From contig NW_004955447.1 of assembly GCF_000276665.1 (NCBI RefSeq), positions 14,381,312 through 14,445,311 of the forward strand: a stretch of 64,000 nt of DNA. The letters are read 5' to 3'. The stretch is from Chinchilla lanigera. Taxonomy: Eukaryota > Chordata > Mammalia > Rodentia > Chinchillidae. A model generated the notes under the pieces. The model saw nothing but the letters and a program-made list of their open reading frames with translations, made no database searches and had not been told where the DNA came from. Positions 1 through 9,515 of the stretch are shown here, piece after piece. Position 1 is the stretch's first letter. The number at the start of each line of letters is the position of its first letter. The position numbers were made by a program, and so were the translations under genes.

Positions 1-140
1 GCCAGGGCCACGTGGATGATGCCAAGGTCTGCTGCCACCTGGAGCAGTAGCCAAGTTTTCCTCTCTCTTGGCCACAGGGGTCGAGTGCCTGGATCGCTGG
101 GCACCCTGAGTCCAATTCTGCGGAGCAGGTTTTTTATGCT

Positions 141-225
141 GCCGCCATTCTGGAACCTGGTGTGGCCGCGGCCGCCATTTTGGAGCCCGGTGCGGCCGCC
201 GCCGCCATTCTGGAACATGGTGTTC
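141..225. repeat. 30-bp GC-rich tandem repeat, about 2.8 copies
   Basis: Two full 30-bp units (141-170, 171-200) and a partial third (201-225). Each opens with GCCGCCATTYTGGA and the full units end in a GGTGYGGCCGC-type segment. The GCCGCCATTTTG core resembles a YY1 binding site. Probably internal sequence of the neighbouring minus-strand MaLR element, but that assignment is inferred. Confidence 0.75.
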
Positions 226-297
226 TGAGGCTTTCTTTTTAAGGCAAGGTCTTTCACCTTTGCAGTTTTGAGGCTGCAAAGGGTGGAGACTTGCTGC

Positions 298-861
298 TTA
301 TGATGCCCTCAGGCCATCTTTTTTATTTTTCTGTTTTTTCTCAGCAATAGAGATCACCTCAGCCTTATCTTTGCAGTCCACAACATTATTGGAGCTTCCT
401 TTCTGGCCAAACTCACAACACTTTAAATCATCCTGCTGGGCTCTTTGCGCTTGATTTTCAATATAAATCTGGCTAAAAGCCCCCAACAATAGCCATGCCA
501 CTGCCCCAACATTTGATTGCCTTGAAATTTTTTTTGCCAGATTAACCAGTCCATTGTTGCCCTTAATCTCAGTCTTAGGCAAAGTCTCTGGACACGAGCA
601 AAATGCAGACAAACTTTCTGCCAAGCCATAACACACATTATCTGGAGTCCAATGACCAATGCAGTCCTGCTTCCCAGCAGAAACCTCCTGAACCTGGTCT
701 TTACCGGCATGATTTCTGTCAGCCTTCTGGGCTTTTGAGCTTTGACCAGAATCTCCCAGACAGAACAGTCGAAGCTGTTCTAGCGCTTCTTTTTCAGGCG
801 ACATCTCTGAACCTTTCCGAACACTTCCCACAAGCCATTTCCAAAGGCTCTTGAACCACAT
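298..861 (-). pseudogene. ERVL-MaLR internal gag-like open frame (187 codons)
   Basis: An uninterrupted minus-strand frame starts with ATG at 861, about 45 bases inside the edge of an LTR-like repeat (908-1306). The joining DNA reads, on the minus strand, as a 'ggtaccaggagtggggt'-type segment followed by an ATG-TGG start, which resembles the start of MaLR internal regions. Those regions are known to carry degenerate gag-like frames. I see no recognisable capsid or zinc-knuckle motif. The frame is lysine- and glutamine-rich with a short hydrophobic stretch (AWLLLGAF). It is most likely a relic whose openness is partly chance; a domesticated product cannot be excluded from sequence alone. Confidence 0.4.
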
Positions 862-907
862 GGTCAGATATAGTCACAGCAACGACCCCACTCCTGGTAC
901 CAAATTC

Positions 908-1306
908 TGTCTTGGTTACTTTTTTCTCGTTGCTGAGACAAAATACCCAACGTCCAAAATGAAGGAAGGAAAGGTTTATTTAGCTTACAGTTTGTGGAGG
1001 TTTCAGTCCATACTTGGTTGGCTCCGAGGCAAAAGGTAGCAAAGCAACAAGAGCAAAGCAGGGAATGGCAGCCGAACAGCAAACAGCCAGAGCAAAAGGG
1101 AGGAATGGCGGCAAGGAGCTTTTTTCTTGCCTTTACTTTGTAAACAGGCTACCCCCACCTAAGGGGCATGCAGTTCTCACATAATCTTTATGCCCTCCTC
1201 TTCCACAGGCTCAGGATGTATACAAAGTAAGCATTCTGGCTTCCTGCTAAGTTACTTAGCCAAACCTCTAGACTCCCCAAGTTGACACAATGTTTTAACC
1301 ATAACA
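908..1306 (-). mobile_element. ERVL-MaLR-type LTR
   Basis: Read on the minus strand it begins TGTTATGGTTAA, contains GTCAACTTGG near its start, and has an 'AAACTGTAAGCTAAATAAAC' poly(A) region close to the end. It finishes near GTAACCAAGACA, giving TG...CA termini. This layout is typical of rodent MT/ORR-like MaLR LTRs. The internal region lies on its left (below 907), so this is the 5' LTR of a minus-strand element whose other end is off-window or lost. Confidence 0.6.
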
Positions 1307-1329
1307 CACGGCAACCCCAGTTCTCAAGC

Positions 1330-1410
1330 CCTGCAGAAGGTTGGTGTCTCTATCCTCACTTCACATCTGGGGAAACTGAGGCTCAAAGAGGTTTAATTGC
1401 TGGCTGGGAA
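1330..1410 (-). repeat. MIR fragment
   Basis: Contains the hallmark 'ggggaaactgaggctcaaag' core of a reversed MIR SINE with diverged flanks. Confidence 0.5.
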
Positions 1411-4150
1411 GTGAGAGAGCTTCAAGACAATGACCGTGCAGCCTGTTGACCTAGTCTGAGGGGTTTTCTGGGATGTAGGACTTGTCCTGCTGAAAATTAG
1501 TTCTGGGAAAGCCAGAAAGTGGTCACCCTGGGTCTGGCCGGGTCCACGCTGTCTTCCCCGCAAAGCTGGGCACCACCCTGCATGGCTCTCACCCCAATTT
1601 GGTTCTGGGACAGATGGGGCATCTACTGGCTGGATCGTGAGGACTGTAGCATCCATTTGTCTCTGAGTCACAGAGCAAAGTCAGGTGTGTCCACTTTGCG
1701 ACTCCCAAGTCACCAGGTCCTCCTGCAGGTTCTCAGAACACGCTGGAAAGACCAGTCCCCGAGCTGACTCTCCCCAAAGATGAAAGCTGGGTGCATGAGT
1801 AACAAGCACCTCAGGAGACCTTCTGGGGAGACCACAGGTCCTCACCCAAAGGGCTGCTGGGGCCTGGTTGCAGAACCCTCGGAGTGGCCACGGGAAGAGG
1901 CAGGTCCTTACCACAAGGCACATGGCAGAGCCACGCCAAACTAGTTAGCAAAGCCTGACCACAGCCTCGCCAAAAGCAGACAGGACTTTTAGACATCTTC
2001 CAAAGATGATCCGTATTTCCTTCCCTTCCCTCCCTCCCGCCTCCTCCTTCCCCTCTCCCATCTCAGAGTTTTCTCTTTCAAGATGTCTCCCTGGACTATG
2101 CGGAACGTCTGCACTGACCAAACCCACAGGGGAGGGTTACTGCTGGAGCGGGGCCCTGGTTGGCCCCCAACACACACAGTGCCAAGCTTCCATGACCTCT
2201 GGTGGATCCCCTGGGCCTGCAGTCCCTGGGGAGGGTGCTCTGATGGCGAGGCGGGCGCGTGCCAGCAGCGGCAGCCGCCCTGTGTGCTGAGGCCACCTCT
2301 CCCTCAGCCCTAAGTGGGGCACTGCCCCCCTGACTGCCTGGGGTCTCCAACCTCGTGAGGCCCCTGCCGTCCTCCCCTTGCAAGACAAGATGGAAGACGG
2401 GGAGAAGCTCCGAGAGACATCAGGCTGGGCTTCTCTGTACACTGCGGGCTGGAGGCTGCACGGCCGCGGCGAGCTGCTCGAGTCTGCACCGTGGGTCACC
2501 GTGGGCCTCTGGGGTAAGAAGCAGGAGGAAGAAAGGGTCTGTGGCTGCTCCTCACGGCTCCCCTCCCCCTCCAGCTGCTCTACGGTTCAGCTCAAATGAT
2601 TCTCAGCCCCTTTCTCTCCACCGTGTCAAACACGCATCTTTGTGTATGGCTTTGCCATCAAACTAATTTTCTTGTCTCCGTTTTCCTTTCCTTTTCCTCT
2701 GTTTCCTAGCAAAACCACTCACCAAAGTCAAGGGTCTTAAATAGATAGCGCTCGGCTTGCAGGGCCCTGCGCAGTGGGGGTAACACCCGCTCTCAGCCTG
2801 GGGCTCCCTGAGACTCCCCTGATAAGGCTGTGTGACCCGTGGTGGCCCAGTCAGGCAAGTTCGTCGTCTTGAGCTTGGTGTCTTCTCCAGGCTCCCGACT
2901 TGCTGCTTTTTGAGAGCTCGGGGCGCCCCTGGGCTTCAGCAGTGGGTGTGGGACGCTCCTCACCCAGGTGCTAGGGGATCACGGTCAGGCAGGGCTCCCA
3001 CCCGTCATTCCGTGGATCCAGAGGCCTCCCAGGGAGGCCACCCCTGCCCCTGGGGGATGGTCACCACGCTGCTTTTCAGACAGTTCTTGCCAGCAGCCGG
3101 AAGCCCTGCTGCCTTGGAGAAGAGCGAGGCTTTTGTGGGTGAAGAAAGTCTCCTCCCTCCCTGCTCCGTGGACCAGGGGTATCCCCTCCCTGTTACCAAG
3201 GACTCCCTTCTCCAGGCTTTTGTTGCACAGGGTGACAAAGGAGCGCAAAGTCTGGGACCTCTGCCTTCGTTAGACCCTAGATGAGGAAAGCTGAGAGACT
3301 CTGGTGTGGAAGTAGGAGAGTGAAGACACCGTGGGCTTCCTCAGACAGAACAGCTTCTGTGAATGAGCACCGCTCCTGGGCCACCACACCCGGCTCCCAG
3401 GCATCAACTGACCTCAGCTCCATAAGGACGACAGGTGGCTTAGGTAAGATGGCAGAATCCACGCTTTGAATGAAGGGTGTGCAGTTCACTGAAAGGATGA
3501 CTGCGTTATTACTAGTCCACAGCGACAACCAGGAAAACAGAGTGAAATTATGTCATAACTTCCAAGCCCTTTGCATCATGGAATGGGAGAACTCCTCTGC
3601 CAGGAAGAGCCAAGGGAAATACCTCCGTCCTTGGCCGGTGGGCACCTTCTTTGTCCTGGTTCTTGGGCATCTGCTGTTTCTCCTCTGCTCCCCGCATTGC
3701 TGCAGGCCCAGCCAGGGTGGCCAGGAAGGGACCTTGGTAGGTGACAACTTCCACACCTTCCGCAGGGGACTCAGCCTCGTCCAAGAGTTCATAGCTCCGT
3801 GGCGGAACTTGCACGGCCGTGTTCCCTCCTCTGGGTACCCCTGTTCTGTTTTATGCTGCACAGATCAGATTTGGAGCTTGGGTGGGTTAACTTTTCTTAA
3901 GCTGTATGTTTTCTGAAGTGTTTTTGGTAGTTTGCTGTCTCCTCGCTCCTATAGCCTGTTCTGCTGCTCCCCATTTGTGAACCGGCCTCCGACACCCACG
4001 CTGGCTTTAGGAGGGAGAACGTGGCTGCTCCTTGGTCCAGTCTCACTGCCTCTGCACAATTCTCCCAGCACCCCTGTTTGCTGTGGCGATGGGGGTTTTC
4101 TGTTCACCTGTTGGCATGAGCTTCACATGGTCTTCTGGTTGTGACCCCAG
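1411..4150. other. unique intergenic DNA, no gene recognised
   Basis: Moderately GC-rich, with many short open frames on both strands but none with a recognisable domain or exon-like splice pair. A polypyrimidine tract (about 2009-2070, CCTTCCC-type) is the only distinct element. Confidence 0.5.
2009..2070. repeat. polypyrimidine tract
   Basis: Nearly pure C/T run built from TTCCC and CCTCC words on the + strand; low complexity. Confidence 0.7.
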
Positions 4151-4154
4151 CTTA

Positions 4155-4370
4155 GGTACCATCTATGGGGCATATGCTATGTCCTAGGCATTACTGCTAC
4201 GTGCTTCTCATACACTAATGTTAGTCCTTACACCAAACCTGTGAGATAAACACCACTGCTACCATTTTACATACGAGGAAATGCGGGCTGCAGAGGGACG
4301 TAAATTAACTTGGACCATGTAAGTGATAAACACAAGCCCTGCACTTGAACCCAACCAGCACGATTCGAAA
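4155..4370 (-). repeat. MIR SINE
   Basis: Shows the reversed MIR order: 'gctatgtcctaggcatta', then a 'ccttacaccaaacctgtgag' segment, then 'cattttacatacgaggaaat', then 'gtaaattaacttggaccatg'. Heavily diverged, hence ancient. Confidence 0.6.
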
Positions 4371-5754
4371 GCCCACACTTTCTTCCCTTCCCACCATTCT
4401 TCCAGTCACTCAGCAGACACATCTGGAGCATCGACCCTTGCCTGGGTATTGCTGATAGAGCCTAACATCTGGCTCACCCCCCACCCTTTCTCCTATTTTT
4501 TTGTGACTTGTGACCATGGAGAAAAGCGTTCCCAACACATACAGCAAGGAAAAGCTCTGGAATAGCAAACAGAGGGAAAATAATGACAGATCTTCAGGTG
4601 TGCACGGCAGGTTTGCTAAGGACTAGGAGGAGAAGACGGTGAGCACTGCGGCTCTTGTGTACTTGTCCCAGGCAGCGCCTAGGTAGAGACAGATGCAAAC
4701 ACGTGGGTAATAAAGTCCCACTGTAATATAAGGGGCACAGGAGGAGGAAGAACATGAGCCCAAAACCAGTGTGCACTGTTTTGCCATCTTTTTATGACTA
4801 CTGGGTGCGATGTTGCTAAGAAACCAGCGGCATCACCAATCCCATCCGGTACAGAAGACAAGAGGCTGGCAGATTGTGTGCTGGTCCCTGGGACTCTGGA
4901 GATGGAAAACCTAAGGGTTCACCTACAGGGAAAACCCCGCTGCAGCCAGCTACTTTCTGTGCTTATGAATTGTTTAAATAGTTTTCTTTTTGCTGAGTGG
5001 CAAGGCAAACTTTTCTTTAAAAAAAAAAAAAGCATACAGAGAGCTGATAGAGCGGAGCCCAATTCCTGCGGCCTGAACTGGCGCCCAAGCACAGCCGCGC
5101 TCTAGGTTGTCATGTAAGCATTTCCGGGTTGGCAGGACTGTGGACAGCACTTTCCTTGTCTTCCCTGTTAGGTAAATCCTGGCTTTGCTCTGGTGTCAGA
5201 GATTTTGTCTCAGAGAGACAAAATCCTTCCTTTGGTCCAGCGGATGAACCATGATCATCCTGGTTTCTCTATTCTTTAAGAAGGATGACCTAGTCGGCGT
5301 GGTGGCCATTGAGGGCAATTTTCATCAGGGAAACATAAGCGGAAGTCTGTGCGTGGCTTCTGGACAGATTTTGCACTGTGACAACCAGAGATGCACAGGA
5401 GAGAGCTCCTGCCTTTCCTACACGCCTTTGGACGGTTTAAAAGATGTGATGCACAGCCACCTTGCCGCCACTGAGGGCTGCACACTGAGAGCTACAGTGT
5501 GAAAGGGAAAAACCCAGGGCTCTTGGTGATATCACTGTACCCCTGAGTGGCCTGAACCCACATACCTGCAGGTTCTTCAGTGATGTAAAAACTGCTTCAC
5601 GGTTTCAGCCACTTTGAGTTTCACCTCCGTGATTGCTGGAGAAAGAGAAACAGCTTGAAGCCAATGCATTATGCAAGAACCAAAGAACGCACCCGCCAAA
5701 CCCTGTCTGCTGGGTTGCGTGGCCTCCAGAGGAATTTGGAAACTGAGAGGTGAG
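4371..5754. other. unique intergenic DNA, no gene recognised
   Basis: No coding or RNA gene seen. A short A-run (near 5019-5031) is the only low-complexity spot. Confidence 0.45.
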
Positions 5755-5880
5755 TGTGTATTTATTGAGCACCTGCTATGACAGGCAAGGGGCACACGGC
5801 AGGCAAGGTCTTCGTGATCATGGGAATCTCATTCTGGAAGATAAACGATAAACAAGTAAATAAGTACAGGTAAATGAAAA
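5755..5880 (+). repeat. L2-like fragment
   Basis: 'tttattgagcacctgctatg' followed by a 'gataaacgataaacaagtaa' segment resembles the conserved 3' part of LINE2. Assignment by eye. Confidence 0.4.
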
Positions 5881-5929
5881 CACTCGCAGGCAACCTTCTA
5901 AAGATTGGTTTCAATCAGCCCTAAGTGTA

Positions 5930-6130
5930 AACCCAAATTCTGAAATCAGATCTGGATTTAAATTCCATCTCCACCCCTTACTATGACCTTGCGCAACTTA
6001 CCCAACCTTTTTGGGTATCAGTTTCCTGATCTGCAGGATGACAGTAATAAAAGACTTAATTCACAGGGCTGTGAGGATTCAGTAAGCAAAGGAGGTCTGT
6101 GTAGAGTGGCATATAACCTGGCACAGGGTC
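5930..6130 (+). repeat. MIR SINE
   Basis: Has the MIR order on the + strand: 'gaccttgcgcaacttaccca', 'tcagtttcctgatctgcagg', then 'gggctgtgaggattcagtaa', ending in 'cctggcacagggt'. Confidence 0.7.
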
Positions 6131-6144
6131 CGTCTCTCCAGATT

Positions 6145-6260
6145 TAGGGCATCTTTGTCATCGTCATGGTTGCAGTAACTCGTGCCGGGCACTGTGAGTT
6201 CTAAGGGTGAACAAGACGTAGACCCCACATTCAAGAAAGCTGGGAGGAAAGAAAGCACCC
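6145..6260 (+). repeat. L2-like fragment
   Basis: 'gccgggcactgtgagttcta' plus 'gggtgaacaagacgtagacc' matches the general LINE2 3'-end pattern. Confidence 0.35.
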
Positions 6261-7320
6261 AGGCTCAGCCGTAGACCTGGGGGAATGAGCAGTGAGTGTC
6301 AGGAAGTGAAGAAACTCCCCGGGGAACTAAGTCAGGGAGCCCCAGCCCCACACAAGTTTTATAAACATTACCCCTTTTTCCACGTGGGAAGGAAATGTAT
6401 GATCTGGACCACTGAAGCTCTTCTTTCTCAGGCTGAGGCTGCTCCCAAGAGAATCAAGGGCCTGTTCTACGGTCAGTAACGTCAAAAATAGAGTGTGTAC
6501 AGGGGTGGCACCTTCCTGTTCACGTTACACACCTGCAAATGTACACAGATACTCCCATAAATGATCTCACAGAGCGCCGTCTCCCTCCCTTCGTCCCAAA
6601 TCATACCCACTGAGCATACTGCCGCGTTAACCACCGTATCTAGCTCATAAAAGAAAGATAAACATCCAGCTGCCTGGTCCTCACGCCCACAGCCCCCTTC
6701 TTCAGGAACACCTGGGGAAGGTGGGCAGCTGACGCCCACACTCCCTCGGTGCACTTCCCGCAGACCTGCTCCCACTCTGCGCCCACAGCTCAGATGGAAT
6801 CTCGTTAGCAGAGCCAGGGGAGGGGAGAGGAGAGAGAAAATACAGATGGGGGATGAGAACGGTGTTTGAGGAGACCTGAAATCGTCTCATCCTGGTCAGA
6901 CCCTCGCCTTTCATTGTTTGTTATTTGTACATTCTGTCTCCAAAAGCAAACAACCTTTCATTAGCTGGGCCATCGTCCAGCCCTTAGCTGGGCTTCTGCC
7001 TGCAGAGCTGTGAGATCGATGGCATCAGACCTGAGCCGCAAAACGGAGCAATGCGCCAAATAAGGAAGCTGGGGATGGTCCAGGGTCTTGTTTCTCTGCC
7101 CCTCATCTCTCAGCTGCATACCCCAACTCTTGCCGGAGAGTCTTCCCCAGCTAAGAAAGAAGCAACGAGAAGGTAGCCACGGGAAAGTTCCACGGCCCTC
7201 TCAGAAGTCGCCGCCTGCATATCAAACCTGAATAACGAGGCGCTATGTAACCTGGGCAGACTTTCAGTCGGTTCCCTCCTGCCCACGCGGCAGGTTTTTC
7301 AGGTCCTTGCTTGAGCACAC
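6261..7320. other. unique DNA upstream of a candidate promoter
   Basis: No repeat or coding exon recognised. Local GC and CpG content rise towards 7200-7360, next to the TATA-like element. Confidence 0.4.
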
Positions 7321-7339
7321 TTCCATGCGTAAATAAACG

Positions 7340-7400
7340 TGCTATCAGCGGCCGCTGAGCCAGCCCGGCTATTTAAGCAGGCTGGCATCAGCAACCGCAG
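7340..7400 (+). promoter_or_regulatory. HOPX: candidate distal HOPX promoter with TATA-like box
   Basis: TATTTAA at 7370-7376 sits in a moderately GC-rich stretch (GCGGCCGCTGAGCC just upstream). It lies about 70 bases ahead of a strong splice donor at 7447. Known HOPX loci have a distal alternative promoter, and the roughly 29-kb distance to the last HOPX exon fits such a start. Assignment to HOPX is inference from position and strand. Confidence 0.4.
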
Positions 7401-7446
7401 ATTCCAAACCTGGTCGCCTGCCTCAACTGCTCAGCCGCTCGAGAAA
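7400..7446 (+). other. HOPX: candidate non-coding first exon of HOPX
   Basis: Begins about 25-30 bases after TATTTAA and ends at GAGAAA|GTAAGTG, a near-consensus donor at 7447. It contains no ATG, as expected for a 5' UTR exon. The exact transcription start is estimated from TATA spacing. It could instead belong to an unrelated lncRNA. Confidence 0.35.
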
Positions 7447-7449
7447 GTA

Positions 7450-8689
7450 AGTGACTTTCAGAGGTTTGCCTTGGAGGGAGAGAACTCACTGTGTAGGACC
7501 CAGAGGAAAAGGCTGTAGTTACAGTACTGTATTTGCTCTTCTGTTGGAAAACTGTGGCAGTGGAAGAGAGAATAAAAATGCAGGGAGCCAGAGAGTGCCC
7601 CTGGGTTTAAGATCCCAAACCCCTTGCAAAAATGTGCACTGGGCTGGTGGATTTGGAGTGCTGGTGTGTTGGGGGTGGGAGGTGGCCTTCTGGCCAGCAG
7701 TGAGATATTTTTTTGCTCGCCCACTTATTTCTGAAAGACTCTTGGAAGCCAGCATTTCTGTTACTCGGCCAGAAGCATAGTTTTGTGGTTTGGGAGCTGA
7801 TATTTGCTGTGTTGCATCTCAGCCTTCTCTATAGTCAGACATAATGTTGTTTAAAAATATATTTTGTGTTCGAGGTAGAGGGGAGGGAATATCTCTGGGC
7901 TGAGATTGTGAATGTGCCATGTTGCTTATTGTTACATCTTGCTCTCGTAAGACTGATTTATAACGATGAAAACATTGCCTAAGATGAAAGGCATCCAGCA
8001 CGCTGGGGTTTTGAGGAAATGGTATTTGTGATTTTTGCGCTTACTGGTGTCTAGGAACTCAGGGTACACTGTTAAGTGGAAGAGGATTCGTTGAATAAAG
8101 AGGAACAGCGCATCACATAGCTTCGATGAGAGGGTCTTGCAGGGAAGAGGAATGCCACAAGTCCCCAGGAAGTAGACCGCACCCTGCCGTGCAAGGGGTG
8201 ACATAGGCTTCAGTACCAGCAGGGCAGGCAGAGAACAAAACAGCTCAGGGCAGGGAGGGACAGAGAGCAGAAGATTCGTAACAAGACTTCATGTTGGCAG
8301 GAGTCATGTGGGACACTAAAGGAAGTCGCATGACATTAATCCCATAGTTCAGCTGTGTAGGCCTAGCGCCCAGTCGTCAAGAGAACACTGGTGAAAGCCA
8401 CAAACCTTTCCAGGTGTTTCCCACACGCATTGCCCCCGTTTGTCCCCAACAAACATCTGGATGCTCCTTTTCTGGAGCCCAGAAGCCCGCAGACCTTAAA
8501 TTAAGACCCTGGTTTAAGAGCATGCTTTATTCTTTATCTGAGGCAGAGCTGCTGACAGAGGAGCCTGCAGAGGAGTAGCGGTTAAAACTCCTAACCTGTC
8601 CGGCCCTTTGGGGTCACCAAGCTGAAACTCAGTTAGAAGTTCATAAAAGTCTTCTGTCCATCAAGCAAATAATGCCTATGGGTTTCTCC
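7450..8689. other. unique DNA, presumed HOPX intron
   Basis: No exon or recognisable repeat apart from weak ancient-repeat resemblance near its right end. Confidence 0.4.
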
Positions 8690-8795
8690 GCGTCCTTGAT
8701 TAGGGACTGGGAGGAAGAGGAAAGAAATGAAAAGTGGACCTGGGTCTCAAAGAGCTTGAAATCTAAAGTCTAGGCTTGTAATAATAATACGCCAG
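8690..8795 (+). repeat. possible L2 fragment
   Basis: 'ctcaaagagcttgaaatcta' resembles the LINE2 'aggagctcacagtcta' segment. Weak by-eye call. Confidence 0.25.
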
Positions 8796-8978
8796 TCAAG
8801 GAGTAACAGGTACTGCACAACTCCCTTTGTAGAAGGCACAATTCAGCACAGGAGAAGAAGGCAGATCGGTGCTGCCTGGAGAAGGAGGTGAAGGAACATA
8901 TTTGGGGCACTTGGGGGGATCACTAAAGGGGCAAAGAAAACTTTTGGAGGTGATGTTCACTATTATGACTGTTGACCC

Positions 8979-9071
8979 TTTCTTTCTCTTCCTTTCTTTC
9001 CTTCTTTCTTTTTTCTTTTTTCCTTCCTTCACTTCCTTCTGTTCTTCCTTCCTTCCTTCCTTTCTCTCTTT
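8979..9071. repeat. CT-rich low-complexity tract
   Basis: Runs of TTTCTTTCC and TTCCTTCC words with few purines, directly joining the tail side of a minus-strand B1. It is probably an expanded and mutated poly(A) tail of that SINE. Confidence 0.8.
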
Positions 9072-9180
9072 CAAGACAGAGTCTCACTATGTAGCCCAGG
9101 CTGGCTTTGAATTCTCAGTGATCCTCCTGCCTCTGCTTCCTGAGTGCTTAGTTTACAGGTGTGCACCACCACGCCCAGCT
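9072..9180 (-). repeat. B1-like SINE
   Basis: Reads 'agacagagtctcactatgta', 'cctcctgcctctgcttcctg', ending in 'accaccacgcccagct', the reverse of a 7SL-derived B1. Confidence 0.85.
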
Positions 9181-9204
9181 GCTCATTTCTCATATGTGGA
9201 AATT

Positions 9205-9300
9205 GTACACTTTTTTATCATCGAGTTGTACACTTGAAACATATGCAGCATTAAATGTCAATTACATAACGACTCACACTTCAGCAATATAGTTCTCTTT
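9205..9300 (+). repeat. L1 3' UTR fragment
   Basis: 'gttgtacacttgaaacatat' and 'aaatgtcaattac' resemble the terminal part of old L1M elements. Confidence 0.35.
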
Positions 9301-9324
9301 ATAATGAAATGCAATATGAAAATA

Positions 9325-9515
9325 CAAGATGATGCCGTGCATGTTGCCACATGCCTGTGATCCCAGCACTCAGGAGGCTGAGGCAGGAGGATTGCTTTGA
9401 GTTGGGGGCCAACCTGGACTGCACAGTGAGCTCAAGGCCAGCCCAAAGTACTTGGTGAGACCCTGTCTCAAAAAAACAAAAAACAAACAAACAAAAAGAA
9501 GAAAAAAAAGAAAAG
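9325..9515 (+). repeat. B1-like SINE with A-rich tail
   Basis: 'atcccagcactcaggaggct', then two 'aaggccagc/ggccaacc' segments, then 'gagaccctgtctcaaaaaaa' and an AAAC-rich tail. It carries the internal duplication seen in several copies here. Confidence 0.85.

Noticed and set aside
2832..3284. 150-codon + frame
   Set aside because: No domain and no exon signals; GC-rich chance frame.
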